Part shown: positions 35,163 through 48,408 of the stretch, in pieces
Position numbering within the stretch: the stretch's first letter is position 1
Layout of the letters: the number at the start of each line of letters is the position of its first letter
Source of the DNA: Gorsachius magnificus
Lineage: Eukaryota > Chordata > Aves > Pelecaniformes > Ardeidae
DNA length: 64,000 nucleotides
Reading direction: 5' to 3'
Assembly: GCA_034008185.1 (NCBI GenBank)
Contig: CM067081.1
Span: 151,186,258 to 151,250,257 of the forward strand
The notes under the pieces: generated by a model
Seen by the model: the letters and a program-made list of their open reading frames with translations, nothing else
Told to the model about the DNA's origin: nothing
Database searches by the model: none
Position numbers and translations under genes: made by a program

Positions 35163-36046
35163 CATAGAATCATAGAATGTTTTGGGTTGGAAGGGACCCC
35201 TAGAGGTCATCTAGTCCAACCCCCCTGCAGTGAGCAGGGACACCACTAACTAGATCAGGTTGCTCAGAGCCCCATCCAACCTGGCCTTGAATGTTCCCAG
35301 GGATGGGGCCTCCACTACCTCTCTGGGCAACCCGTTCCAGTGTTTCACCACCCTCGTTGTAAAGAATTTCCTCCTTCTATCCAGTCTAAACCTACCCTGC
35401 TTCAGTTTAAAACCATTACCCCTTGTCCTGTCACAGCTGGCCCTACTAAAAAGATTTTCCCCATCTTTCCTATAGGCCCCCTTTAGATACTGAAAGGCTG
35501 TAATCAGGTCTCCCCACAGCCTTCTCTTCTCCAGGCTGAACAAGCCCAACTCTCTCAGCCTGTCCTCATAGGAGAGGTGCTCCAGCCCTCGGATCATTTT
35601 TGTGGCCCTCCTCTGGCCCCGCTCCAACAGTTCCATGTCCTTCTTGTGCTGAGGGCTCCAGAGCTGGACACAGTACTCTAGGTGAGGTCTCACCAGAGCA
35701 GAGTAGAGGGGCAGAATCCCCTCCCTCGACCTGCTGGCCACGCTTCTCCTGATGCAGCCCAGGGTACGGTTGGCCTTCTGGGCTGCCAGCGCACATTGCC
35801 GGCTCATGTCCAGCTTTTCATCCACCAGCACGCCCAAGTCCCTCTCGGCAGGGCTGCTCTCAATCCTTTCTTCCCCCAGCATGTACTGATACTGGGGGTT
35901 ACCCCGACCCAGGTGCATGACCTTGCACTTGGCCTTGTTGAACCTCATGAGGTTCACACAGGCCCACCTCTCCAGCCTGTCCAGGTCTCTCTGGATGCCA
36001 TCCCGTCCTTCTGGTGTGTCAACCGCACCACTCAGTTTGGTGTCAT
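35163..36046 (-). mobile_element. CR1 LINE 3' end, well preserved, minus strand
   Basis: An 884-base CR1 copy on the minus strand. The 3' end shows two units of the CR1 terminal octamer, read on the plus strand as CATAGAATCATAGAAT, followed by the GGTTGGAAGGGACC box and the CTAGTCCAACCC string. The body encodes the last part of the CR1 reverse transcriptase. It starts just inside the catalytic motif, at DTKLSG, so the 5' truncation fell within it. The sequence differs in detail from the CR1 at 24066-25515 (for example the AT-type terminal octamer and the TTGCTCAGAGCCCCATCCAAC string), so the two are different subfamilies. Confidence 0.95.
35250..36044 (-). pseudogene. CR1 reverse transcriptase C-terminal fragment, frame intact
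   Basis: About 264 codons read without a stop or frameshift from [13 protein letters not shown] to the natural stop after LDGALSNLI. Recognisable CR1 strings include [62 protein letters not shown] and [20 protein letters not shown]. There is no start codon of its own and no catalytic domain, so this is a fossil fragment and not a working gene. The open frame suggests it inserted more recently than the 24 kb copy. Confidence 0.9.
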
Positions 36047-36113
36047 TTCCTCTTAAAGAGAGTGCTTTCTTTTGGAAATATAAAACTTATCTTCCTATCT
36101 GTCACAGAGGCCT

Positions 36114-36131
36114 GGGGGGGAGGGGGTGGGG
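36114..36131 (+). other. G-quadruplex-forming candidate
   Basis: Runs of 7, 5 and 4 G separated by single bases. The first run can supply two G-tracts with a one-base loop, so four tracts are available. It lies about 70 bases beyond the truncated 5' end of the CR1 at 35163-36046, on the TMTC1 template strand. Confidence 0.6.
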
Positions 36132-36283
36132 AAGCACACCTTTGAATTAACCTTTGAATGATTCCTTTTGTTAAAGACAAGCTGCCTTCAAATCAAAATA
36201 GTATTCCTTATAGCAGATAGTTTGGTGAGGGGTTTCAAATTCACATCTACCTCTAATTACAATTAGGCCTTCATTATAATGTA

Positions 36284-36296
36284 ATAATAATAATAA
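36284..36296. repeat. ATA trinucleotide microsatellite
   Basis: About four TAA-type units followed by an A run; short. Confidence 0.8.
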
Positions 36297-37269
36297 AAAA
36301 AAAAACCAAACCAAAACCCAATAAAGAATAATTTTTTTAACCTGCTACTTTTCATAAACTTATCAAAGAACTAAAGAACACCACTTCTTCTCCCAAAGAC
36401 AAGGCAAAAAATTGTCAAACAAAATAGCATAGAATCTCTCCAAGGCCAAAACCCATCAACACAGCAATAAATCTCAAAAATTATTTCCTTGGCATTTTGG
36501 GGGAAAAGGAAGAAAATCTCTCAAAATGCCCCATATTACATACAAGGCATATTCCTGAGCCACAAATAAATATTTGCTGACTACTGTTAAATCACAAGTC
36601 TTCTACAGGCCAGAGCCCACAAAGTACGGGTGCAGGAGGTACCTGCAGGTATTTAGACATATCTGTCCTAAACTATGGACTTGCATAAACTCACTTTAAA
36701 ATCCCCATCTTTCCCATTGAGAGAGCATTGTCTGAGGTACCAGATCCATTAAGTCTCACACTGAGGTGGCACAACTTATGTTCACATCCCCTGGCACCTC
36801 CAAGAGCTGAAGCATTGGAAAGCAGAGCCGTGAGGAGAACCTTCCTCCTGGCTGGACAAAGTTGCACCTCGGGGAAGACAGCAGCTGGGCAAACAAGTCC
36901 AAGTAAATTCCGTTCTGTTCTTCCTTGGAATGTTTCTGAAGGTGTTTATGCATGCTTGCCTGTTTGATGCGAAGGTGGCAATCAAACAGGTTTAATTTCT
37001 TCCTCTAGCAGTTTATTTTGAGAATGAGGCAAGTGTCACCTCCCCACCATTTAGAACCAACAGCTCCATGGAGTAAAGGCTTCCTTCCTACCAAAAGCAT
37101 AAATCACCCTCTGCCAGCAAGCTCCGGATGGTCCACTGCAGCCAGCAAGATGTTATGCTTGGAACACCTGAGTGCAAGCGCAAAAAAGCTGGTATCCAGG
37201 AAAGTTGGTAGTGCATGGCTGTACGAAAGCAATGAATGCTACTACACATTTCCAAACGCTTGCAGGCCT

Positions 37270-37355
37270 AGGAGGTAAGTGCATTTATCCATCAAAAGAG
37301 ACACAGAGATTCAAAGAAGCTACGTGACTGTCTGCAGACCACAGACAGAGGCTCA
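37270..37355 (-). mobile_element. Possible MIR-like fragment, minus strand
   Basis: A weak match to the reverse complement of the MIR core: GACACAGAGATTCAAAGAAG, then CTACGTGACTGTCTGCAGACC and AGACAGAGGCTCAGG. It could be chance. Confidence 0.25.
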
Positions 37356-37684
37356 GGCTTCTTCAGTTTATTCATAACATCCATTTGTGCAAGCCCTTAG
37401 TGCAGGCTGCACACAAACTTATTTCACGTATCTCTGTTGTACCAGTTGCTCATGAAGCCACAAGCAGCTCGGCAGGACGACTCCTCACCGGCCTGCACCA
37501 CATCTGACCTGACAAGAGGTCAGGATCTGCAAACACCTACTCTTGCACTTCCAACGTATACAGTATTAAAGATAAAAGGGATGGTGTAGAAGCATGTCAA
37601 ATTTACTCTGCATTCACGCATAAGGTGATAAAAAGCAAACCTGAGCTAATTAGGAATCATCCCTAAGGATTCATTCCTTTGCAG

Positions 37685-37702
37685 AAAAAAAAAAAAAAAA
37701 AA
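37685..37702. repeat. Poly-A tract
   Basis: Eighteen A in a row with no recognisable retroposon next to it. Confidence 0.93.
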
Positions 37703-39176
37703 TCTGTCGTGAAGCTCGCAGAAGCAAGCACTGGGTGCTCCCCAGTCCCACCTCACTGGTGCAGGCACGGACAGGCCATGCCAGAGCTGTGCCATGCTCC
37801 TGCACCACCAGCACAGTCTCCTTTAGGTCACCAGCAGAAATCAGGATGGGACATGTACACCTTTGTCTTCTGTGGCCAAACAGGAGGGCATGTGGAGCTG
37901 TGCGGCTGTTTCACTCTGCTGCCTGTGCCACCACAACAGAGCAAATGGTGACAAAAGTCAGGTGTCAGCAGATGGTCGGAAGTACTCAACCACTTCGTAA
38001 GAAAAAGGTAAACTGCCCAGCTTCAAATCTGGCTCAGACACCAAGCTTAATCAGCTTGCTCCTACAAAAAGAGCCACAAATTCTGTAATTGCTACAATTT
38101 ACCAGTTTTATTTTTTCATCTCATCCCCCAAAAAATTAAAAAAAAATAATAAAATCAGCATCTTCAGTAGCGCCAGCTGCTTGAATGCCAGGCTTAGCAA
38201 CTCACTGTCTTCCTAAAATAGCTCAGTTTTCCTTGGTGATCATCTAGTTCTGATAAATTCACCCACAGTTACTACTCACCAGAATTAAGCACATTTTATA
38301 CCTCACAGATAGTCCAAAGCCATGGAGATTTATAATATTATTTTGACCCTCAGTGCCCACTGCTTACTAACTGATCCTGATTGATCCTATTTCCAGCGTT
38401 CAGCAACAACAAAAACTACTTTCCTACTTCTGCAGCAGCACCTATTGAGGAATTGGTGTACAAGCAAACATGCACCAGTCAGACACTGAATCAACCCCCC
38501 CAAAACTATTATTAGCTTCCTAACTTGGGATTATCTGAAGAGAAATCCTTGGCACATATCTCAAACTGCCCTAACGAGATTGTTCACTCTCCATTTCCAG
38601 ATGGGAGCCAGTCCTGGTCTGTACCGCCAGGTAAAACAGCTTATTTTTCAGAATGCTGAAAGTGCCCAAAAACTCTGTTTACATCAATGGGAACTGCGGA
38701 TGCTCAAACACTTTGGAAATCAGGCATTCAGTCATGGAATAAAAGCAGAAAGTTGTCCCTTCCCAAGCCCGTAACCCACAGCAGGACACAGAAGTGCATT
38801 CTACTGACATTTCACTTTATATTTTAGTATCTTAAAGTAAAATTTTGGTATCTGCTATTTTCATTTTCCCTGTAGATCTCAGCTACCCATCCATTCAGCT
38901 GTGTGTTTACGGTCTTTCTTATGCAGGTTTCTAAAATTCCCTGAAGATATAAGCTCATTTTCCCAATCCTTAATCTCTGCAGCCTCTTAATTCTGCTTGA
39001 CGAGCCGATTTGAGCAGGATGCAGCAGCACACGTGTCTTTGAAAGAGAACTGGAACATTCCAAAAGGAAATAGGAAAGTCAACACATTGCTCCAGGAATT
39101 AGAAAAATGTTTTTGACCTTGAGGTTGTTTTTCCCTCTTCCCTTTCATTCTGTGACTGCAGGCTGGTCCACTATAT

Positions 39177-39209
39177 GGGGGGGAGATGGGGACGGGGGAC
39201 AGGATGGGG
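39177..39209 (+). other. G-quadruplex-forming candidate
   Basis: Four G-runs of 7, 4, 5 and 4 bases (39177-39183, 39188-39191, 39194-39198, 39206-39209) are separated by loops of 4, 2 and 7 bases. This meets the standard pattern for a strong DNA G-quadruplex. It is on the plus strand, which is the template strand for TMTC1. Confidence 0.8.
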
Positions 39210-42200
39210 ACACGGACAAGGGAAAAAAAAAACCAGGTTAAATTTAAACACATGCACACTGCTTGTGGTATGTACCAGCACGATCTTTGTCAAAGCAACT
39301 CTGTTCATGGTGAGTTTGCTCTGAAGAGGTAACGCTGAAGAAGAGGATCCTAATAAAAATCACGCAATAGTTTGGCACCCTAATGTTTAACTCAGACCAG
39401 CTAGGAACAACGAGCATCATCATCTCCCTTTGATGAAAATGTCTTGGTCCTCAATCCACCTACTCTCTCCTTCTCACCTACTATTGAAGAAAATGGTAGC
39501 AAGCAAAAACAGTATCTTTGAAAATATAGTAAATCAGTGTTAATATGCTGAAAATGGCAGAACTACCCACCCCTATGAAAACTACCTACCTAGGGGGACA
39601 GACCCCCGCAGGAGTTAAGAGCCCGTTTGGTGAGATGCTGAATATCTTTATGGTGAGCCAAATGAGAGCAACTTCAGCTATGGTTGTGTTTACTCATATT
39701 ACCCCACTCTAAACCTGTTATTTCAAACATCTACCAAGAAAAAAAAAAAAAAATCTGCTGCTAAAGGTATTCTGATAGTTCTTGAGTTTGCTTTTTTTAA
39801 TTCAGAACGGCAATCACATACAGACAGGCTGAGGAAGGTTTCTCCTTTTGCTTGTTCGTTGGTTGGCACAAAGCAAGCACCCTGGGAAGGCTTTCGTGTT
39901 TCTTCCAGCCCCACCAGGGACCCACAGCCGATCCGCTTCCAGCACTCAACAGAGCAGAAACGTGGCCGGCGAGGCACGCAAGGTGCCCGCAAGGGGCTCC
40001 CCCCCCTTCCTCCAGCTTTCACTAAACAGAGTCTTTCTGGCTTATTACTCTCTCCCCGCAGCAAACATTAACAACAGAAGCAGCATACAAAAACCGCGCT
40101 GCTAAGGATTAAGAACATCAGTCCTGACCTCCTCTCTGTGTGGAAGGAATTCAAGTGGGCCCTCAGGAAAATGAAAGCAGGATTTGTTTTAAATGGACCT
40201 TTCATGAAAATGACTGTGGTTTCCAGCTCGTCAGATAGACTCCGTCGATAAATAGCCGCCTTCATCTTGCCATGCCTTTGAAGCAGGTATTGTTCTGGAA
40301 GCGTTGTGGCATATGAATTTTGCTAGGCATACTTTCTTAACTGTGCTGATACTCCTGCAGAATATTATAAAAGGCAATTGTTCCCCAGAAAGGTCCATAT
40401 GCTGTGATTTATTAATGAAATGCCAAACCTGGGAAATGAGGCAAAGGTCTCGGGAGTGCAGGGTAAAGTAAATAGCGTGACAGAATACACATAATGAGTG
40501 CTAGCAAAAACAACAGAAACATGCACACAAAGAGAAGACGCAACTGCGTTCCTCTCCTTCATGGTATTAAACATTGTCAGCTAAGAAATACCATCTGCGA
40601 GTGACTGAGGAATATGCTTAGATGATATTCATACATATAAACCACCAGACAAATGGCAATATGATGCCAATTACAGCACCAATTAAAGTCATAATAATTT
40701 GGTATAAAATGCCTTATCTTGGCTAAGAAGCAGTATGCAGAGAAATGTAGAGGCAGCAGTGCCTCAAAATTAGACCTGAAGTAAAAAACAACCAACTGTA
40801 GCATATGAAAGAACAGGATAATAATATATATCTCAGTTGCATGTAATGAATATAACCTGAAAACCGTCACAATGTCCTGTACCCTATGTAGCCATGTTGC
40901 ACACAGCAGCAAAGCATGTTCTTTTAAAAAGATATAACCTAGAGGACACCAGAGAATTTTTTCTAAATTGATGTGAAACAGAAACACTCCCTCCTCAGAC
41001 ATGAGCAAACCATTGCACATCATTACACGTTCCTGCTAAACAAGTAGAAGGTGCTGTGAACCACTGTAAGGTACCCCCATAGCATTGGTCATGAGTATAA
41101 ATGCAAGGCCAAGTGGTATGAGGTGCAAGAAATTCCCCCAGATTGGTCAGGTACAAAAGCTACTGTTTCAAATTAGTTTTCCAGATCACCTTGGTCTGAA
41201 TTACCCCGTTGCACACACATGAGTTCTCCCACTATCAGCCCTCCATATATCAGGTACTGCATAGAAACTGGAACCTGATCCATCACATGCTCTGTACATA
41301 CCTTCACAACTACAACTACAGGACAAGGTGACATTTTAATCACACTGCTAATTAAGCAGCAACCTAAAAATGCCATGCAGGGTGGTGTTTCAAACACCTG
41401 AAGGATTTTCCTTTCATGCTCATTGAATTATTATGACATCAAAGAAATAACCGCCGTCCTGACGATACGCCAAGAATGGCTGTCCTCTCTCTAGTTCACC
41501 AATTGGTCGCCATTTCTTCCAGCACAGAAAGGCAGCGCTACAGACCCTTGGGTATGCTAGTGGCCATTTGAAGCATCAGATTATTTCTCTGGCCTCATAA
41601 CTGGCGTGACTGGCAACCAAAGAGAGAGTGCTTCATCCATTTCACCAGTACCTTTGTAATCTACCTAGTCCCAAAGCGGGAAGACAGACCACATCCATTC
41701 CTTGCAGCTGAGGCTGTCTTTGAAAATAAACAAATCTCATCCTCTTTTCTCCACTGCTGTTGTTTCTCTGGGAATCAGGCGTTTGCAATAGCATCCCCAG
41801 CCTTTGTCACATCCCTGGCACGCTACTCGAAGCCCAACCAGATGGGGTGAGGAAGTTCACCGCAAAGAGCTCTGCAGAACCTGAGGATTTCCAGACCCGC
41901 TGGTGACTCCTGGTGCCTTGGCTAAAACAACTCAAGAGATGCCAATTTGCAGAGCACACTGGACACCTACGTGGTGAAAAAAATCAAGTCTCAAAAGGTT
42001 TCAAAGAGCTGCTTAACGATGAACTGCAACTTTGCCACATTAAGTCACTACGAAAAAATTGTGGCCAGAGATGACAGCAAAGTCCTTTATTCCCACAGTA
42101 GGAGGTGTGCCAAGGAGCAGGCCTTTTCTTTACCCCCATCAGGCCTCCTCAAAACGGACATTAGTTGTCACACACGATAGGGATGGTTGCAGCAAGAGAC

Positions 42201-45200
42201 AAGCATGGCTGTGCATCTAAACACTGTGCAGAGCAACGGGTCCTTTCTTGGGGAGCTGCTCACGGGGATCTCTTTGGCCGATAAGCAAGAGGGATGAGCA
42301 CCACACACACGAAATGACTCAGCAAATGAAAGTTATATACAAGGAATTAACAAAGCAATTTTTCAAGCAGCTTCCTCATTATGTACGAAGAACAACCGTG
42401 AAAGCGCATGAGGAGGATGAGGAGGGAGGCTTCTCTCTCTAAACAATAACGAACTGGATAGCTGCCTTCTCTGTTTCTGCACTTTCAGCATAAAACCCCC
42501 CGTCTAGTAACAGACATGTTCCAAGCAAAGTGCTGTTTCTTCTCCTTCTGAGGTATAACAACGTTCACAAAATGAAAGGGAACAAGAAAGCCTCATGCCT
42601 TAGATGTCCTTTATCAGCACTACACATACATGCCAACAGGGTTATTATCCTAATCACAAACGTCAACAACAAATTAGCCCTGTTTAAAATTCAACGGCAA
42701 CAAAGGCAGAAATCCAATACATGCATTCTCTAATTACAGTCCATGTAATATATTCTGCGAGTCTCCCGTGAGCTTGTTTTGTGGATGCACACGCATCGCC
42801 TCTTGCCACTGAAAATCAGTCCAGTGTTCACTGCGCAAATGTCTTCACTTCTGCCAAAATGATTTCCAGCATTTCCATTCTCCACACCACAGAAAGCAAA
42901 GCGTTAGTGCCAACGACAATGATGATGAGGTTTTGTCCTCTCTAACCCCTGCACACCTACACACTCAAGCAAAGGCACACAAACTGCCTGCCTGTTCACT
43001 CTAAAACCATTCCTTAGAAAATTGCAAGCTATTCCTTCCAGGCTGGACTTTGCAATGAAAAAAAGGAGAGAAAAATGGCTGCTAAGACAGTTTTGTGTGT
43101 TTGCTTCAAAAAGAAAGCAGAACATCTTACACTTTATGAAGTGTGAAAAATCAACCAATGCGTCTCATGCTGCCTACAAGCTGCAAAATACTGAGAAATG
43201 GCCTGAAACAGGCTTGATTGAAGGATCGTCCTCCTTTGGGGGAGCAATGTCGTATGAAAAGCCACTGCTGTTACATTTGGAGAGAAGCTTTCTTTAGAGC
43301 CCAATATAATTAATTGTGCCTGCAGTTCATTTGTCCTGAACTTCCCTCTCCTCGCTGCAGAAGACATTCCGGAGAGCGGGAAAATTTATTTCCAGGAAAT
43401 GTGCCTCTTCCTACTGTTTGCTTTCCTCAATATTTCATACTACGTGGCTCAACACAGTCGTCTTCAAGCCGCTTAACGGCAGAACCACAACTGGGTTGTT
43501 AGGAGAGTCATTAAAAATAAAATAGAAAATAGCTTCAGAAATTTAGAATTTTCTGAAAAGCAGAAAATTTCAGCTACCTCTATTTATACCTAGGGCTGGG
43601 GGAAGCATGTCCAACTTGACCCCCAGTTATCATTAGCAGTTCCATGTGGGTTTGCTGGAAGGCTGTGAGTGAAGACTGATTAGAGCACTTTGCCAAGAAT
43701 AGGTGATGGTCCTAGTTTTACTTGGGTTAGACACAAAAACAGATCACTTCAGATCCAATTTGTTCCATGTTTGGGGTTTTCAAGGATAAACACAAAGGAA
43801 TCTACAAGATGAATTTCAAAGCATCCACTAAGTCAATGCCCAGAGAGTGAAATTCATGTTGCTTAGCACAACATTGACAGTGGTTAAGAGCAAAGCAGCA
43901 AACTTATTCTCACAAAAAATTAGAAGCTGCAGTTTCAAATCAAACAGTGGTATTCATAAATCCAGACTGAACTGTTTTGCCTTTAAGAAAAAAGACCAGC
44001 AGGAATAAAAATATGATAAAATCTAGAGATTTAATGCACAAAGTGTTTTGAAAGATTTTGTTTTGCAGTTTGACAGAAGACAAATAGTTCAGTTATCCAA
44101 AGGAATCCTTCTGGATTACCGTTTTACCTATAATAAAATAACACAAAATGTCTTTGGATAATCCTGAAAGACTTTTTTTTCCAGCCAACCAACAACATTA
44201 ACCTTACACATAGTACCAATTCCGACAAGAGGAAAAGAAATAAAAAGCAACCAAAATATCCAAGAACGCAGAATAAGACTTTTCAGAAGTGATCAGTACT
44301 GGGCTAATGAGAATTTTATCATTAGCTTCCCTGGGAACAGGATTAGGTCTAATACAAACACTTCTGAATATCTCTAGCAGTGAGTAATGAAAGCAGGAGG
44401 AATACAAGATGATGTACAACCTGCAGGTAGAACTAGTGAATACCTAATAGGGTATTTTCCCGTATTTCCCATACATCATCTGTCAATGTATAATCTAAAT
44501 TAATAACTCTGCAGTCTCAAACTGTTTGGTTCATTTTCTGTCTCTTATCAGGAGCACAAAGACGACTGCCAGGGTAGACCGAAGCATGTACATGACCTGC
44601 ACATTCTAGCATAACATAGGTATTAAAAACCTGTCAATCCCCTACTATGCTTTTCAGCAATACGTACATTTAAGGAAGAGAAACTTCTGTACTCTTTCAA
44701 AAATTATTACCAACACCTTTCCTAAAGAAGCTTCCATTCCACAACACAGCTGAAGGAGGAATAGCTTGTAACTCCCTATGATCCAGAAAAAAACCCCTCT
44801 TCCATTTAAGTGCGTATCTGATCTCTGACAAGTCTAATACAACCTCACCTTCATTTCGGCATTATGTTTAATGGCGGATCTGAAACGCTGAATTGTGAAT
44901 CACGGCTTACCAACTATATTATTTATGGTAAATAACAATTCCCAGATCATTTCAGATTTCTCACATTCTATTACTCCGCTGAATGTGAAATCTTCTCATC
45001 AAGATGTATCTGACGTTTAGGTTTTAGAAGCTTAGCAAAGGCACAAATACAATAATTGATTTCATTTTCAAATGGCTCTGCAGCTGACAGTTCCCAGTCC
45101 TGTTTGAAGCAAGTGACAAAGACCTAATGACTATGGGAGAGGCAGAGACACTTAACAACTTCAGTGGGGTTTGGATCATTAACACTAATTGAATGCAGGA

Positions 45201-45433
45201 CTCCAGGCCAAGTTTTGCCCTCAGATCAGACCAATTAGAGACCGAAATATTCAACTAGAGGGACGTTTTCATCTGTCAAGCTTGCCTGTGTCAGTTATGT
45301 AGCGGTACGGGTTTTTTTCACCTCAATCCAATGCATTTGAGAGGAAAACTTGCACTTACTGACCATTTCATCTGAAGATTAGGAAACAAAAGATTTTAAA
45401 CAAAACGCTGTACTGTGTGTCTTTCGACGGTAC

Positions 45434-45623
45434 CTTGAATGCAGCTATGCAGTGTAGACTGAGTAACGCCATCACCAGCAGCAGGAACACTGTGGCCAAG
45501 TTCCTCACATCCCAGACGGACTCGATCAAAGGGATGCTGCCGACCTGCCAGTCGTAGCACAGGGTGATCGGTGCCAGCAGAAGCCACGCATTGAAGGCCA
45601 GAAGGTAGGAATAAGTTAGAAAC
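45434..45623 (-). CDS. TMTC1: TMTC1 internal exon, two membrane segments
   Basis: This is a 190-base minus-strand exon with a good acceptor, TTTTCTTTTGCAG, and an unusual donor, GTACCG. Its first base completes the Arg codon from the previous exon, and 63 codons follow. The peptide opens [18 protein letters not shown], a membrane helix, then [19 protein letters not shown], a short conserved loop. It closes with a second helix containing [18 protein letters not shown]. The CYDWQ and GSIPL strings are typical of TMTC proteins. The exon ends in phase 0. A 258-base open frame covers the same bases in another reading frame and is a shadow of this exon. The donor has C at +5, so inclusion may depend on enhancers. 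Confidence 0.96.
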
Positions 45624-47293
45624 CTGCAAAAGAAAACAGGTAACGTAATACATGAAAATGCTTCAGGTGTTGGCAGTCATTCCCTCTGGCAATTACCACT
45701 TACTATATGGGAGGAGGGGGGAAAAAAAAAACCCTAGCTCTGCACACACAGGCAATACCATACCTCTCTGTCAATAAAGAGATGCTAACATAGGTAAGGG
45801 GCACTTCAACAGGTCATTTAAATAAATAAGACCAATGATATTTACATGGTTTCTATGAACCGGCCTTTGGAAAACTAAGAAATCTTCATCTCCCATTTGA
45901 ATGCTAGATTTTTGAAGTGACTTTCTACCAGCTCCAGCAATAAATGAATGATACCTAAGCAGGTATATACATATATTGAACTGTTTCACAGTTCACTGCA
46001 TCGCTCCTGCAACACAAAATATCCCTCTAGATGGGTTTAACTTACAATGTAGGATTTCTCCTATGTGCACAATATTGAGCAATGAAGGTCAGACCTCTCT
46101 GGCTTTTCTCTTTGCATCCCAGCACAGAATGAAAATACAGAAGAAAGGAGACACAGGGTGATTCTTGGCTGATCCCATCACAGCTTATATTAGGGCTGGG
46201 GACAGCTTGCATGAGATGTGCCACAGAAGGGACAGAGAAGCAGAGCGCCTTTCAAATTGTTGTAATCTTCATTAACTGGTATTCTCAACAGAGAGGAAAT
46301 TAACGGGGAATAGAAATGGGGAACATGCTGCCCTCTGGGAAATATGCAAGGCTGTCAGAGGACTGAAACGTGTCTGACTGGGCTAAAGGAAACAAGAAAA
46401 AAAATAAAATCAAACTAACAGCCCCTCTCACCCCTAAGCCTTTTGCTGCTTGGCACCTACCTGCCAAAAAGTGCACCCCCCTCAAACCACATTTACAAAA
46501 GTTCAAATACTTTTGTATGCAAGAAGCTAGAGATTATTCCAGCAATCACGAAGTCAACCAAGCAGAATTGCGACAGCCTGAGAACAAAAAAAACCCTTAC
46601 TTGGTCCGCAAATGGGAAAATCCACATTGTACACAGCACCAAAGATGGCAAATACTCAAAAAGAAATGAAATTATATTCTAGCTTGCATAGGATTTCTTC
46701 CATCGGAGCCTACTTTGGTGGCTGTTATCACACCCAGTTGCCATGGTACCTTGGCAGGTTTATCTCTACAAAGACGTAGAGCCATGTAGACAGAGGATTG
46801 TTTCACTCGCCACTTCGACACGTGCCTCTTCGGGGTCAAAATGCAGCCCTTTACAACAGTACTTAACAACATTATATTATATGTACGGCAGAAGGGGTAA
46901 GGCACTGAAACTAAATGTAGCTCCAGGCAGGCAGGACAGAAGTTCCCACATGGGTGTTGGGCCGAGACATGGGGATGAAACAGGCCTAAATTTTTGGGAA
47001 AATATTTTTAAATAACCACAAACAGTTAGGATATCAGTTTCTCTTCTTATCCAAAACCCAAATGTCTCCAGCAGCACAGCGACCCAAAAGCAGGGAGGCT
47101 TACACCACTGGAATAATGTTTCATTGTAAACAGCAGAAAAGGCACATTCTCATTTCCCCGCAAATCGTTCTAAGCTCCCGATTCTGATGGAAATTTGAGT
47201 ATTCCCACATTTTTAAGGTTTTTAGCCATTTAGTACATTTCTCTCCCGTCCCTCCATTTTCCACCCCTTCCCCAGCCTGAGGCAGCAAAGGGG

Positions 47294-47308
47294 AAAAAAA
47301 AAAAAAAA
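47294..47308. repeat. Poly-A tract
   Basis: Fifteen A in a row followed by GAGAGAAAA. No neighbouring element recognised. Confidence 0.9.
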
Positions 47309-47768
47309 GAGAGAAAACTGATTTTCTCTCTTAACAGAGCCAGTAATTAAAAGGCCAGTTTCTATTGAAGAAGGCATCCCTCAAAAAAATAATCTAATTC
47401 TACTCAAACTCGTCTTAGAATTTTGATCGTTCACTATTTCTAAAGAAATAAATACGTCTCTTCTAGTCACCACGCCAATCTTTCCTGGTCCGCATTACAG
47501 AGAAACACAGCAACACAAAATCTGGTGGAGCTTAATCACGCCAAGGCGCTCACTCGTGATGTCACGTGTGGCCTGGTCCCACCTCTGCTCGGCTGCAATA
47601 CAAAACAAGACTTCTGCGCCCGTCTGAACACAGTGTCAGTTCAGAAAGGGTTGCCCGCATTTATTTACAGCTACTTACTTAAAAGCCAAGGTGAGAACCA
47701 TTTCAAGCTTTGCTTTTGAAATCAAAAAGCATGTCCGTTTATATCAATCTGAATAATGTCATGGCATA

Positions 47769-47798
47769 GGATACTGTTACAAAGGATACTGTTACAAG
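47769..47798. repeat. 15-base tandem duplication
   Basis: The unit AGGATACTGTTACAA is present twice head to tail without mismatch. Confidence 0.85.
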
Positions 47799-48209
47799 TG
47801 TGCATATTAGACAGGATTTTCAGCAGCGTTGAGTCAGGTTTGCACTCGATGTCTTCGGAGTGCCTGGTTTTTGGAGGAAGTGTCCTTTTATGCCGTTGCA
47901 CATTAATATTTCCAATAAGCATCACAATATTCATGGAAGTTTGTATGCAAACCGCAATGCACACCAGAAACCCTCCCCTACTTACTCAGGCTAGGCTGCT
48001 AGGCAGGAAGGCACGAGATGACATTTGGGATCCCTGCAAACTGCAGCACTACAGTTATCTTTGCTGATAAGGCAGGAGCTGATAAATTGTTACATAGCAT
48101 GGAATAAACAGGCACAGGCTGCTGCCATAACAAGTGGAGCCAGTTTAACGAATTTTAGAGAGGAATTCAGGATAGCCAGGCCAGTGTGCGTTAAAGCATT
48201 GCTGATGGA

Positions 48210-48408
48210 AGGTTAGGACAAACTGCTGTTGAAGCACTGGAACAGGCTGCCCAGGGGGGTTGTGGAGCCTCCCTCTCTGGAGATATTCAAAGCCTGCCTG
48301 GACAAAGTCCTGTGCAACCTGCTCTAGGTGAACCTGCTCTAGCAGGAGGGTTGGACTAGATGATCTCGGGAGTTCCCTTCCAACCCCTGCCATTCTGTGA
48401 TTCTGTGA
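48210..48408 (+). mobile_element. CR1 LINE 3' fragment, plus strand (same type as the 24 kb copy)
   Basis: About 200 bases of CR1 3' end: GAAGCACTGGAACAGGCTGC, then GGAGATATTCAAAGCCTGCC, then GGTTGGACTAGATGATCTC, ending with two full terminal octamers, CATTCTGTGATTCTGTG. The tail resembles the reverse complement of the copy at 24066, so both probably come from one subfamily. The 5' edge is approximate. Confidence 0.92.

Larger units (their letters stand above)
31520..45433 (-). other. TMTC1: TMTC1 intron, 13.9 kb
   Basis: This is the intron between the CYDWQ exon and the PASNLFF exon. It contains a CR1 element at 35163-36046, G-rich tracts at 36114-36131 and 39177-39209, an ATA-type microsatellite at 36284-36296, A18 at 37685-37702, and possible ancient SINE or repeat fossils near 37270-37355, 38681-38724 and 45158-45190. 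The remainder, including the roughly 4 kb from 40.1 to 44.4 kb, shows only AT-rich unique-looking sequence with short chance frames. Confidence 0.85.

Noticed and set aside
45396..45653. 85-codon minus-strand frame.
   Set aside because: It is the wrong reading frame of the TMTC1 exon at 45434-45623; the splice-consistent frame gives the family motifs.
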